46,669 nt of DNA, from NCBI GenBank assembly GCA_029210125.1, contig JARGPR010000017.1, positions 1-46,669 on the forward strand, in the 5' to 3' direction. Every line of letters starts with the position of its first letter. Position 1 is the stretch's first letter. Below, in pieces: positions 38,299 through 46,619 of the stretch. Source of the stretch: Pseudomonadales bacterium (GTDB lineage: Bacteria > Pseudomonadota > Gammaproteobacteria > Pseudomonadales > JAHRWD01). The translations under genes were made by a program, and so were the position numbers. Under the pieces are notes generated by a model. The model searched no databases. It saw only the letters and a list, made by a program, of their open reading frames with translations, and was not told where the DNA came from.

Positions 38299-38826
38299 CT
38301 AAGATTCCGGTAACCCAATACTCATTTTCCCCATGAAATCTACTTTCCCTAGAGGAACCCCTTTAATGCGTAACATATTGTAAATAGTTGTTGCGTGAAA
38401 ATAGAGGTTGGGTAATGAAAAAGACAATACGAAATTCTCAGTAGTAAATGGTATTTCGTGCTCACCCATCTTGAACAGTATTGCTTTGCCCTTTGTTGCG
38501 TTAATTGCTTCTGGCATGATGCTATCGAGTTCGGTCAGCGTTTCAGTCAACAGATCAATGTAGCCCTGGTAATTTCGTTTAGGCATTGAAGGGGGCGGTG
38601 AAAATTCACCGGTTGTTAAACCTCTGGCGGCGCCAAGGGAGTGATGGCGAACCGATAAAACCTGGAAAGGGAAGGGTGCCATGTCGGGCGCTAGCTGCAT
38701 TTTCACCAGGTTATCCAGATTCAGCCCGTGTTCCTCGAAGTGTTGCACACCTTTTTCAAGAACGGCTATGGTCGCGCCCAAAACCCGTTTGTAACTGCCA
38801 AGACTCAGATCAGACAAATTTATCAT
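38299..38826 (-). CDS. DUF1993 domain-containing protein
   Basis: A 175-residue soluble protein of the DUF1993 family. It starts with LSLGSYKRVLGATIAVLEKG and contains PDMAPFPFQVLSVRHHS and LSFSLPNLYFHATTIYNMLR, which mark this family of DinB-like four-helix proteins; the His residues in the second and third segments suit a metal site. Its function is unknown. GGGAG lies 9 bases before ATG 38826. The frame is open much further upstream to 39288, but that part overlaps the start of the next gene and does not look like protein. It is divergent from the FkbM gene. Confidence 0.9.
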   Translation of the reverse strand: MINLSDLSLGSYKRVLGATIAVLEKGVQHFEEHGLNLDNLVKMQLAPDMAPFPFQVLSVRHHSLGAARGLTTGEFSPPPSMPKRNYQGYIDLLTETLTELDSIMPEAINATKGKAILFKMGEHEIPFTTENFVLSFSLPNLYFHATTIYNMLRIKGVPLGKVDFMGKMSIGLPES

Positions 38827-39049
38827 GGGTGTTTTCTCCCGCTTTTGCGATTTTATGTGGGTATTTAAGACAGAGACGCTCAATTGAGCAACTCGATATA
38901 GATCTACGAGTATTATACTGCGCGATTCAATAAAACTATGGTCGATAAAGCCAGGTTCGATAACGTGGAAACGAGAAGTACGGCTTTTTTGAAAACCTGA
39001 TGTCAGATCAAATGTAATACCTAAAAGTACGCCAAAAGGAGATTGCCGC

Positions 39050-40420
39050 GTGTCACAAGCGCCAACGGATAATAAAGAAGTTGAAATACCCATACGTACC
39101 ACAGCCTTTGAAGGTAAAGGGTTACGGTATCGAACTCCCAATAGCTTGACCGAATGGCGTGTTGATACCCTTTTTTTGGAAGAGCCGGATACGGTTCGAT
39201 GGTTATCCTGCATGAAAGAGGGGGAGGTGCTGGTTGATATTGGTGCCAACGTTGGCATGTACTCCACATTAGCGGCGGTTGGCCGCAACGTTCGGGTTTA
39301 CGCATTCGAACCGGAAAGCCAAAACTACAGTCTGCTGAATCAGAATATAGTTTTGAACAATGTATCTGAAAACGTGACTGCCTATTGTGCAGCGCTATCG
39401 GATACCTCCGGCCTGAGCATGTTGTACCTTGGGCATATGGATGCCGGCGGCGCGTTCCATTCATCCGGGGAAGCGCTGGACTTTAATCTGCAACCGTTGA
39501 ATGCACCCTTCGCCCAGGGTTGTGTATTGATGACATTAGATCAGCTCGTCGAACAGGGCACTATTCCTGTTCCAGATCATATCAAACTTGATGTCGATGG
39601 TTTTGAATACAAAGTAGTCAACGGAATGATGAATACCATCCGTAATCCTGCGGTCAAATCGGTAGCTATTGAACTCAATCCGGTCCTGTCGGAGCATCAG
39701 CAAGTCTTTAAACAGATGGCCGAGCTAGGGTTTACCTACTTTGAAAATCAACGGGCTGAATCCTGCCTTGAAGAGGGCCCCTTTAAAGATATCGGTAACG
39801 TGATTTTTTATCGCGCTCCATGGCCGGAGTACCAAGAGCTTTATCAAAGGCAAATTGGGCCAATGCGAGTTGAAAAATCAGTTCGTAAAATGCTGGCTAA
39901 TTTTAAACAAGCCTTGCCGCAGTTAAAGCCCGTAACAAATCTCGTTATAGATCACATATTCCCAGAAGAATTTTATCAAAACGTAATAAAAAACCTTCCC
40001 GCAGGAAATCTATATACCGATGTTGATCCAGCTTTAGTTGGCTCAACCGAAGGAGCCGATCTTAAAATTTTCAAACTCGAAAGCAGCTATATCAATAGAT
40101 TGCCAGGATCAGAAATGCCATTCTGGAGTCAGCTTGCATACCAGCTGGGATCGACGGATATGATTATGCAAATCATAGATATGCTTGAGGGGCAGCTTCC
40201 TCAGCTTTCTCAGGTTAATGTAAAGCAGCCCAAGGTTGCGGTAGCGATTGTTCGCGGCGACGAGGAATCGGTGAGAAACCTGTCCAAAAAATCCGCAGTC
40301 TCCCTATCTTTTAACCTGGATGGCTCAAATAATTTTTTGATGAATGTTGATAATGAAAGGTTAGAAAATAGCGCCGACTTTTTAAGTCAGCACATATTGC
40401 TCTGTACAGTGGGTCTTTGA
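39050..40420 (+). CDS. FkbM-family methyltransferase with an extra C-terminal region
   Basis: A 456-residue protein. Residues about 50-250 are an FkbM-type SAM methyltransferase: VLVDIGANVGMYSTLAA (SAM motif I), VYAFEPESQNYSLL (motif II), IKLDVDGFEYKVVNGM (the FkbM D-x-(D/E)G-x-E motif). Family members O-methylate sugars, lipids or antibiotics. The remaining 200 residues are not methyltransferase. Their start (VIDHIFPEEFYQNVIKNLP) resembles the N-terminal strand-helix of 2-oxoglutarate/Fe(II) oxygenases, but I do not see the HxD...H metal triad, so this may be a degenerate or truncated partner domain. GGAG precedes a GTG start. The neighbours give no clue to the substrate. Confidence 0.8.
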   Translation: MSQAPTDNKEVEIPIRTTAFEGKGLRYRTPNSLTEWRVDTLFLEEPDTVRWLSCMKEGEVLVDIGANVGMYSTLAAVGRNVRVYAFEPESQNYSLLNQNIVLNNVSENVTAYCAALSDTSGLSMLYLGHMDAGGAFHSSGEALDFNLQPLNAPFAQGCVLMTLDQLVEQGTIPVPDHIKLDVDGFEYKVVNGMMNTIRNPAVKSVAIELNPVLSEHQQVFKQMAELGFTYFENQRAESCLEEGPFKDIGNVIFYRAPWPEYQELYQRQIGPMRVEKSVRKMLANFKQALPQLKPVTNLVIDHIFPEEFYQNVIKNLPAGNLYTDVDPALVGSTEGADLKIFKLESSYINRLPGSEMPFWSQLAYQLGSTDMIMQIIDMLEGQLPQLSQVNVKQPKVAVAIVRGDEESVRNLSKKSAVSLSFNLDGSNNFLMNVDNERLENSADFLSQHILLCTVGL

Positions 40421-40627
40421 ACGCGTAACTGGGATTGCGCATCAGCCCCAACATAAAGTAGAGATGAGGCTGATACTGGGCTTTTCTCGTTTAGCCTAGT
40501 GCGTGATTCGGACCACCGATTTTTCTCCGCTTAAAATTACTCCAGCTAATTATCGTTTTATCCTGTGCAAGCTTGTTACATGGCGACCGGAAAACTAGCT
40601 AGAGTGTAGTTAGCGGTGTGACTGGAT

Positions 40628-41626
40628 TCAAAATTGCATAATGCGTGTTGCCACATCCAGCATGCGGTTGGTGAAACCCCATTCATTGTCGTACCAGCTC
40701 ATAACCTTTACCTGTTTTCCTAGGACCTGAGTTTGTGGCGCATCAAAAATTGATGAGGCTGGATGATGATTAAAATCGATGGATACCAGTGCTTTATCGT
40801 TATAGCTCAGTATCCCCTTGAGTTGATTATTGGCAGCTTCCTGAACCGCATGATTGATCGCTTCGACGCTCGGGGTTTTATTCGCGGTAAAATGTAGATC
40901 GACTAAGGATACATTCAGTGTCGGTACCCGCAGTGCCATGCCCGTAAGTTTGCCTTTTAGTTCGGGTAGTACCAGGCCGACGGCAGCGCTTGCCCCAGTC
41001 TTGGTTGGAATAATTGACTGTGTGGCAGAGCGGGCGCGGTAGAGGTCTGTATGCTGCTTGTCGATCAAATTCTGATCGTTGGTGTAAGCGTGAATAGTGG
41101 TCATGATACCTTGCTCAATGCCTACTAAGTCGTTGAGCACCATTGCCAGAGGCGCCAGACAATTGGTGGTGCAGGACGCATTGGAGATGATGCGCTGACG
41201 AGCATCGAGTTGTTGATCGTTGACTCCATAGACGACAGTCAGATCGGCCTCGGCCATAGGGTAGCTGATCAGTACACGCTTGGCGCCAGCGTCCAGGTGC
41301 TGTTGATTACGTTCTCGCGTTTTAAATTTTCCTGAGCATTCGAGCACCAGATCAATATCGAGCTCGGCCCACGGGAGTTTTGTTGGATCGGCTGTGGAAA
41401 CGAGACGAATCGGTTTATGGTTGATAAACAGCGTATCGTCTTTTAGATCCACCTCAGCGGCAAAGCGGCCATGGGTAGAGTCATATTGAGTGAGGTGAGT
41501 GAGTACTTCGAAATCAGCGAGGTCGTTGATTGCGACTATTTCGATATCCTTATCCAAGCCGCGCTCATGAATAGCCCAAACGAGGCAGCGGCCGATTCTT
41601 CCGTAACCATTTATTGCTATGCGCAT
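40628..41626 (-). CDS. Type I glyceraldehyde-3-phosphate dehydrogenase family (GAPDH or erythrose-4-phosphate dehydrogenase)
   Basis: An NAD-dependent phosphorylating aldehyde dehydrogenase, 332 residues. INGYGRIGRCLV is the Rossmann start, AINDLADFEVLTHL the NAD adenine-binding part, ISNASCTTNCLAP contains the catalytic Cys, and MSWYDNEWGFTNRMLD is the C-terminal signature. GAPDH and erythrose-4-phosphate dehydrogenase (Epd) are hard to separate by eye. HAYTNDQNLID and the conserved DL after AIN lean to GAPDH. An Epd role would link it to pdxB elsewhere in the window. AGGGGAAAAG lies just before ATG 41626. It is transcribed alone. Confidence 0.9.
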   Translation of the reverse strand: MRIAINGYGRIGRCLVWAIHERGLDKDIEIVAINDLADFEVLTHLTQYDSTHGRFAAEVDLKDDTLFINHKPIRLVSTADPTKLPWAELDIDLVLECSGKFKTRERNQQHLDAGAKRVLISYPMAEADLTVVYGVNDQQLDARQRIISNASCTTNCLAPLAMVLNDLVGIEQGIMTTIHAYTNDQNLIDKQHTDLYRARSATQSIIPTKTGASAAVGLVLPELKGKLTGMALRVPTLNVSLVDLHFTANKTPSVEAINHAVQEAANNQLKGILSYNDKALVSIDFNHHPASSIFDAPQTQVLGKQVKVMSWYDNEWGFTNRMLDVATRIMQF

Positions 41627-41753
41627 AACTTTTCCCCTACATATTTAAATTGCGTGTATAAGTCGTGGCAATCTAATACAACTGTGGAACTTGCACTGTT
41701 CTGGCTAGATTGCCTGAATCTTTCCTAACTAAAGGGGCTGTGCAGTGACTTGT

Positions 41754-42194
41754 TTATGCAGGTCTATTTTTATAGCTCTGCTTTATGAGCCAATAACAAG
41801 CACCTAAAGCCACAATAATAATCCCTAGGCCTATTATTGCTATAGGGTCGTACTTTTCTAGATCTAGTAAAATTACCTTCCGAGAAACCGCTATCACGGC
41901 TACCAATAAAACAACCTCCGCATGAATGACATTATCTTTGAAATACATTTCTACAGTATCGATAAGTTCGAATCCAATGAGAATAATAAAAAAGAAGCCA
42001 AATATTCTAAATAATTCATCTATTTCAAGAAAAAGCACATCGTCTGTAGGATCAAATAGATCAAGATATAGAATTATGCCCAGCTCTACTATCGCGATAG
42101 CGACAATGATTGTCATCAAAATAAGGACAATAAACGACATCCATTTTTTTGCTGTACGGATTAAAGAAACAGCTTTACCGATGTTTTCACTCAC
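41754..42194 (-). CDS. PsiE-like phosphate-starvation-inducible membrane protein
   Basis: An inner-membrane protein of 146 residues with four hydrophobic segments (FIVLILMTIIVAIAIVELG, IFGFFFIILIGFELIDTV, VVLLVAVIAVSRKVILLDL, IAIIGLGIIIVALGACYWL). The layout and FFFIILIGFELIDTVEMYFK followed by HAEVVLLVAVIAVSRKVI match the PsiE family. PsiE is induced by phosphate starvation in E. coli, but its job is unknown. It is the last gene before the cassette array, in the leftward direction. It may be core, with the array inserted behind its start. Confidence 0.82.
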   Translation of the reverse strand: MSENIGKAVSLIRTAKKWMSFIVLILMTIIVAIAIVELGIILYLDLFDPTDDVLFLEIDELFRIFGFFFIILIGFELIDTVEMYFKDNVIHAEVVLLVAVIAVSRKVILLDLEKYDPIAIIGLGIIIVALGACYWLIKQSYKNRPA

Positions 42195-42359
42195 TACCTA
42201 AATCCTCCCGGCTTTTGAAAATGATGCGCTTTGGGGCCGGTTACGCAGTAGCCATCCCAGCAGCCGAAGATCATAGTTCATTTGCTGACATGCTTTATTG
42301 CGGTCTTTTTTACAACAAGCGCGACATATTTTGGGGTCCGGTTAATGCTTTAGCTATAT

Positions 42360-42806
42360 TTACTCGCACTGTCTAAAATCAATTTCCTTGCGCTCTTCAG
42401 TTTCGCTAACCTCATATAAAATAAGGTTACATCCAGGCAGATGATACTCAAAAGTCGCAAAATAATTTTTATTTTCTTCTGGAGTAAAAACAATTGCGCT
42501 ATCACAAGAATACAAAATAGTATCAGAAACACTTGCTTTTAGAGTGACAGGTTTGTTGATAGGGATAATTGTATTGAGTTTATTTAGATCGTCTACAAAA
42601 TGATGCCCTAATCTAAAACCTGAAATCATTTGTGTCGCTTCACATTCGTTTTGTAAACCTATTAGCAATCCACCACCTCCAGGTCCTGAAGCAGTTAATA
42701 GTTCAAAAGAGAGCTTTGATGATGAAGGCATGTTTATATCTGGTTTATACGAACTTGCACAACCTGTAGCTAATAAAACTAATAGAACCGCACTAACAAT
42801 TTTCAT
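42360..42806 (-). CDS. Cassette 0: hypothetical lipoprotein
   Basis: A 148-residue lipoprotein with signal MKIVSAVLLVLLATGC (lipobox LATG-C at residue 16), so envelope-anchored. The mature part has several Cys (ECEA, YSCDSA, LPGCNL, FRQCE) and beta-type sequence; I recognise no family. AGGAAA precedes ATG 42806. The frame stays open far upstream across the IS left end, which is not coding for this protein. It reads opposite to the cassette direction and therefore needs its own promoter. Confidence 0.75.
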   Translation of the reverse strand: MKIVSAVLLVLLATGCASSYKPDINMPSSSKLSFELLTASGPGGGGLLIGLQNECEATQMISGFRLGHHFVDDLNKLNTIIPINKPVTLKASVSDTILYSCDSAIVFTPEENKNYFATFEYHLPGCNLILYEVSETEERKEIDFRQCE

Positions 42807-42994
42807 ACTTTTTCCTGTGAGCTTATATCGCCTCAATAACTGGCGAGCGTCCAGCGTCGATAGGCGCGTAGTTGAATGATCTGTTGTGAATTTATCCAGA
42901 TGTCTCGTATTTAATCCCACCAATAACTTTTGAGACTTGTATGATTGAATCCCCATATTTTTTGTTCTTTTTATAAAGCGATAAAGTGAGGCCC

Positions 42995-43087
42995 AAACCT
43001 GCAGCAACAGGTTTTCAGCATGGCAGCCCGATTGATGCCAGATGCAGACACCGTCTAGCCCGTTAACAAGCAGGAGCGCCATGCTGA
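42995..43087 (+). ncRNA. Candidate bridge RNA region in the IS110-family left end
   Basis: Upstream of the transposase start there is a 7-bp stem-loop (AAACCTG 42995-43001, CAGGTTT 43008-43014) followed at once by a perfect 10-bp stem (TCAGCATGGC 43015-43024, GCCATGCTGA 43078-43087) enclosing 53 bases. IS110 elements encode a bridge RNA in this end: a 5' stem-loop and then two looped stems that base-pair with target and donor DNA. The first looped stem could be the target-binding one; a second would lie between 43088 and 43163. The boundaries are inferred, with no transcript evidence. Confidence 0.5.
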
Positions 43088-43163
43088 TTCTACTTTTAAC
43101 TCGAACAGTCGAAAGCACCCATGGGCATAAAAGCCTCGAGCTCGAATGTAGCAAGGGTGAGAT

Positions 43164-44123
<960 letters not shown>

Positions 44124-44165
44124 ATATTATGCGCAGGAAGGGTTGTTTTTAATCACAGTCGCTTG

Positions 44166-44516
44166 TTATGAGGCATTGGCACCGCCCCCGATTAAATAAA
44201 CAAACAACCCTAAAAATAGAACTACATAGACATATAGGAAGCGCGCTAGAAACTTGCACCACTGCTCTAAGTGATTATCTCCTAGCTCTTTATGCTTACA
44301 ACCAAGCAAAAACTTTAAAAAAGCAACGTTATTGCTTGGTGTATTGTTGGTAAAAATAGCTGGCTCACCCATTTCTTTGTATGCGTCAGGATGGTTTAAC
44401 TTAAGATAATTAAACAGCTTGGTTAACTGATAAAACCAAACTACTACTGTAACAGTAACAATTACTCCAAGTGCTGGAAATAATATTGTTTCAAATACTC
44501 CTGTGCTCGATTCCAT
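44166..44516 (-). CDS. Cassette 1: small membrane protein (unknown)
   Basis: A 116-residue protein with an N-terminal membrane segment (FPALGVIVTVTVVVWFYQL) and a second near the C-terminus (FLYVYVVLFLGLFVYLIGG), with a soluble stretch between. I recognise no family. Its TAA stop codon lies inside the G|TTATGAGGC recombination core at the cassette start, so the gene fills the cassette exactly. It reads against the cassette direction. Its ATG lies 15 bases from the R'' core and about 25 bases from the palindromic element in the attC. Confidence 0.7.
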   Translation of the reverse strand: MESSTGVFETILFPALGVIVTVTVVVWFYQLTKLFNYLKLNHPDAYKEMGEPAIFTNNTPSNNVAFLKFLLGCKHKELGDNHLEQWCKFLARFLYVYVVLFLGLFVYLIGGGANAS

Positions 44517-44526
44517 TCTATTCTCT

Positions 44527-44747
44527 CTTAAGCCTCATAACGGCCCGGCGTTGAGGTGCCAACTGGAGAGTTGTGCCTGTTTTTTAGGTATAACACTCCA
44601 GTTGGTCTCTTCGAACCCCTTGTTGTTTTTCGGGTACCGACGCGGTTGAACGAAGCGCACCTCAACGCCGCTATAAAAGGCGCGCGTAAGCGCGTCCAGT
44701 GGAGGCCGTTTTTTTGGCCGGAGCGATTTTTGATAGCTTTGTTAGCA
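44527..44747 (+). other. attC site of cassette 1, carrying the palindromic element
   Basis: R'' core GCCTCATAAC (44531-44540) is followed by the palindromic element (44546-44670). After it come L''-like CTATAAAAGGCGC and L'-like sequence ending TTTTTGATAG, then CTTT and the R' core GTTAGC (44741). The flanks pair with each other once the element is removed, so the element appears nested between R'' and L''. Confidence 0.7.
44546..44670. repeat. Palindromic attC-embedded element, copy 1
   Basis: A 125-bp unit with perfect 14-bp outer arms (CGGCGTTGAGGTGC at 44546-44559 and GCACCTCAACGCCG at 44657-44670). Inside, a nearly 20-bp hairpin (arms 44559-44578 and 44586-44605, T-rich loop) is followed by a second, weaker one (CTTCG...CGAAG at about 44609-44655). 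The whole folds as a three-way or cruciform structure. It differs from copy 2 at only about three positions. Confidence 0.85.
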
Positions 44748-44755
44748 CTTTTACA

Positions 44756-45277
44756 CTACCGGTTAATATACAGATAACGACCTTTAATTTCATGACCAGG
44801 TGAATACATGCCATCCATCCATGAGCGCTGTGACTCACCATTATACGACCACTCCCACTCTTCCTTTCGCCATTTGGGAACACCAGTATCATGGCATTTG
44901 ATAAAGCCCGACCGTTTTATTTTGTTATCGGCTTCGATTTCTGGCCTAAAGTCAGAACAATTATAATAACCCCAACCCCACCATCTATCAGGCATTACAA
45001 CTTTGCCATCTTTGGATGGGGCCAAGTATGAGTAAACGGATCCATCCCAATCTTTAATTATTAAAACCATTTCATCCCACGCATTTTCTCGTCCAAATTG
45101 CTCAAAGATAAAGTCACCTACTTGCAAATCAGAGATGTCGTGCTTAGATCTAGCCGCTTTTGCTTTGGCAGAAGGTTCCATTGAAAGAATAAATGGTAAA
45201 GATGCAAAAGCAATTCCTGTAAGAAACATTGCGATGGTGAAAGTTAATAATATTTTCTTTCGCATATCCGTGCTCAT
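44756..45277 (-). CDS. Cassette 2: membrane-anchored hypothetical protein
   Basis: A 173-residue protein with one N-terminal membrane anchor or uncleaved signal (RKKILLTFTIAMFLTGIAFA) and a polar periplasmic part. The latter reads DISDLQVGDFIFEQFG then MVLIIKDWDGSVYSYLAPS, with Trp-rich DRWWGWGYYNCSDFRPE and two Cys (YNCSDF, IKCHDT). I recognise no family; a ferredoxin- or Rieske-like fold is possible but lacks the metal motif. It reads against the cassette direction, and its start is only 4 bases from the R'' core, so any promoter must lie inside the attC or beyond it. Confidence 0.7.
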   Translation of the reverse strand: MSTDMRKKILLTFTIAMFLTGIAFASLPFILSMEPSAKAKAARSKHDISDLQVGDFIFEQFGRENAWDEMVLIIKDWDGSVYSYLAPSKDGKVVMPDRWWGWGYYNCSDFRPEIEADNKIKRSGFIKCHDTGVPKWRKEEWEWSYNGESQRSWMDGMYSPGHEIKGRYLYINR

Positions 45278-45280
45278 AGA

Positions 45281-45475
45281 GTGCTAACGGCCCGGCGTTG
45301 AGGTGCCAACTGGAGTGTTGTACCTGTTTTTTAGGTATAACACTCCAGTTGGTCTCTTCGAACCCCTTGTTGTTTTTCGGGTACCGACGCTGTTGAACGA
45401 AGCGCACCTCAACGCCGTGCTCTGGGGCAAACCGGAGCATAGCGTAGGTTTGTCCCAAGCAGCACTTTGTTATGC
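45281..45475 (+). other. attC site of cassette 2, carrying the palindromic element
   Basis: R'' core GTGCTAAC (45281-45288) precedes the palindromic element (45293-45417). Then L''-like GTGCTCTGGGGCAAACC, a loop and GGTTTGTCCCAAGCAGCAC pair strongly with each other, followed by TTT and the R' core GTTATGC (45469-45475). Without the element this is a normal attC of about 70 bp. Confidence 0.78.
45293..45417. repeat. Palindromic attC-embedded element, copy 2
   Basis: Same structure and length as copy 1, with perfect 14-bp outer arms (45293-45306 and 45404-45417) and the internal hairpin (CCAACTGGAGTGTT against AACACTCCAGTTGG). The sequence after it is unrelated to that after copy 1, which shows where the element ends. 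Confidence 0.87.
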
Positions 45476-45479
45476 ACTT

Positions 45480-46268
45480 TTATAGTTCGCTAGCCACACG
45501 AGCCAAATCATCATTAACGCTCTTTCCGTTGTTTAGTAAACATGCGGCAAGAAGATCTCCTCTGTGATTGTTTTCCCCCTCAAAGTCACATGATGCTTTA
45601 TATATTTTTCCATTCTCCATAACTTCTCCTATCTTTGACCAGATAGAGCGAAGTTTTTCAAGTATTTCACCTTCCTGATAGATAAGAACTCGATCCGAGG
45701 GCTTGTGCTTGTCACCCAGGCCATCAAATACCCTTGATGTTGGATCGAATACCACAGCATCAACACCATGTCGGACAGAAATACCTAATGCCAAACCTCC
45801 ACCTAAGGAATGACCAGTTACGTGTGTGATATTGAATTTTTCTTTTAATTCTTGAAACTCGCTGTCTGATTGTTTATATGCAGGTGAAAGCGGTATTGCG
45901 AAATTTGATTTAACGTAATCTCCTTTACTGTCTGAGCCTCTATAAGCTATTACCACCGAACCAGACTGCTTGTTTCGAAATAAATCATAAGCTAGACCAG
46001 TGGCTGAATGCTCCACCGATGGCGCCGTAGTAGCCTCCCCATTGATTGTAATTAGATCCCAACCTAACTCTTCTAATGGGAAGTTGACTCTACTATTATT
46101 GTGATAGCTGTTCGAAGACATCATTGCAAAAATCGCGTACTTTGCTGCAATTTCATCTGTCAGATCTTCCTGATCAATATTCCTATACTTGTTAAATAAA
46201 GAGCAGCTGGAGGTTGTAATCAATACGCAAAAAAATAGAAAGAACTTCATTATCCTTGATGTGATCAT
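45480..46268 (-). CDS. Cassette 3: class 3 lipase-like lipoprotein
   Basis: A lipoprotein of about 262 residues with signal MKFFLFFCVLITTSSC (lipidated Cys). The mature part is an alpha/beta hydrolase of the class 3 lipase type: the nucleophile elbow VTGHSLGGGLALG, the oxyanion strand SVVIAYRGSDS, and DAVVFDPTSRVF with a likely catalytic Asp. The catalytic His would be near the C-terminus (ENNHRGDLLA). It may hydrolyse lipids at the cell envelope. I start at ATG 46268, with AGGA 8 bases upstream; ATG 46250 is an alternative. It reads opposite to its cassette direction. Confidence 0.82.
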   Translation of the reverse strand: MITSRIMKFFLFFCVLITTSSCSLFNKYRNIDQEDLTDEIAAKYAIFAMMSSNSYHNNSRVNFPLEELGWDLITINGEATTAPSVEHSATGLAYDLFRNKQSGSVVIAYRGSDSKGDYVKSNFAIPLSPAYKQSDSEFQELKEKFNITHVTGHSLGGGLALGISVRHGVDAVVFDPTSRVFDGLGDKHKPSDRVLIYQEGEILEKLRSIWSKIGEVMENGKIYKASCDFEGENNHRGDLLAACLLNNGKSVNDDLARVASEL

Positions 46269-46297
46269 AGAAAAATCCTTAGTTTGGTTTTGTATTT

Positions 46298-46355
46298 GCA
46301 TAACGCCCATGCTCAGCGGTGAGCGTAGCGAGTCCGCTGGAGCTACTGGTTATGT
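46298..46355 (+). other. Intact attC site of cassette 3
   Basis: A short, classical attC of about 58 bp without any insertion: R'' core GCATAAC (46298-46304), spacer GCCC, L'' ending GCTCAGCGG, a central loop, L' CCGCTGGAGC with one extra G, and R' core GTTATGT (46349-46355). The extra unpaired base is the feature that sets strand choice by the integrase. It shows what the other sites look like without the palindromic element. Confidence 0.85.
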
Positions 46356-46379
46356 GCGAATCAATTGAATAGGTGATTT

Positions 46380-46619
46380 ATGAACGAGTTTATTGAAAAA
46401 ACAAACTGCTCTGAATGTCCTTGCTTGAACCGAGATTATGAAAGTGGAAGCGACTGCAATTTGGACTATGAAACAACCCTTGAGTGGACTAAAGATAGGC
46501 AGCTTATTTATTGCTCGGCAGAATGCAAGCTCACCTCGGTGATATATGGGGGCGGTGAGTTTAGGCCAGGCGCAAAAGCTGAGGTGATAAATTTACACCC
46601 AAACAAATGGGGCGCATAA
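46380..46619 (+). CDS. Cassette 4: small cysteine-rich protein (79 aa)
   Basis: A 79-residue acidic protein with six Cys: C-x2-C-x-C in TNCSECPCLN, then SDCNL, and YCSAECKL. The spacing suggests zinc binding or disulfides, but I recognise no family and see no signal peptide. AGGTGA lies just before the ATG. The TAA stop codon is inside the R'' core (GCATAAC). This is the only gene in the visible array that reads in the normal cassette direction. Confidence 0.72.
   Translation: MNEFIEKTNCSECPCLNRDYESGSDCNLDYETTLEWTKDRQLIYCSAECKLTSVIYGGGEFRPGAKAEVINLHPNKWGA

Noticed and set aside
38827..39288. N-terminal extension of the DUF1993 frame
   Set aside because: A Shine-Dalgarno and the conserved DUF1993 start sit at 38826. 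The extension overlaps the FkbM start on the other strand and looks like a chance open frame.
42807..43154. N-terminal extension of the cassette 0 lipoprotein frame
   Set aside because: It runs through the IS110-family non-coding left end. The true start is set by the lipoprotein signal peptide and AGGA box at 42806.
44556..44777. Rightward frame of 73 codons across the palindromic element (and a similar 60-codon frame at 45303-45485)
   Set aside because: Both are produced by the repeated palindromic DNA and read past it into different sequence. They start with GTG without a ribosome site and overlap the attC structure. I treat them as spurious.
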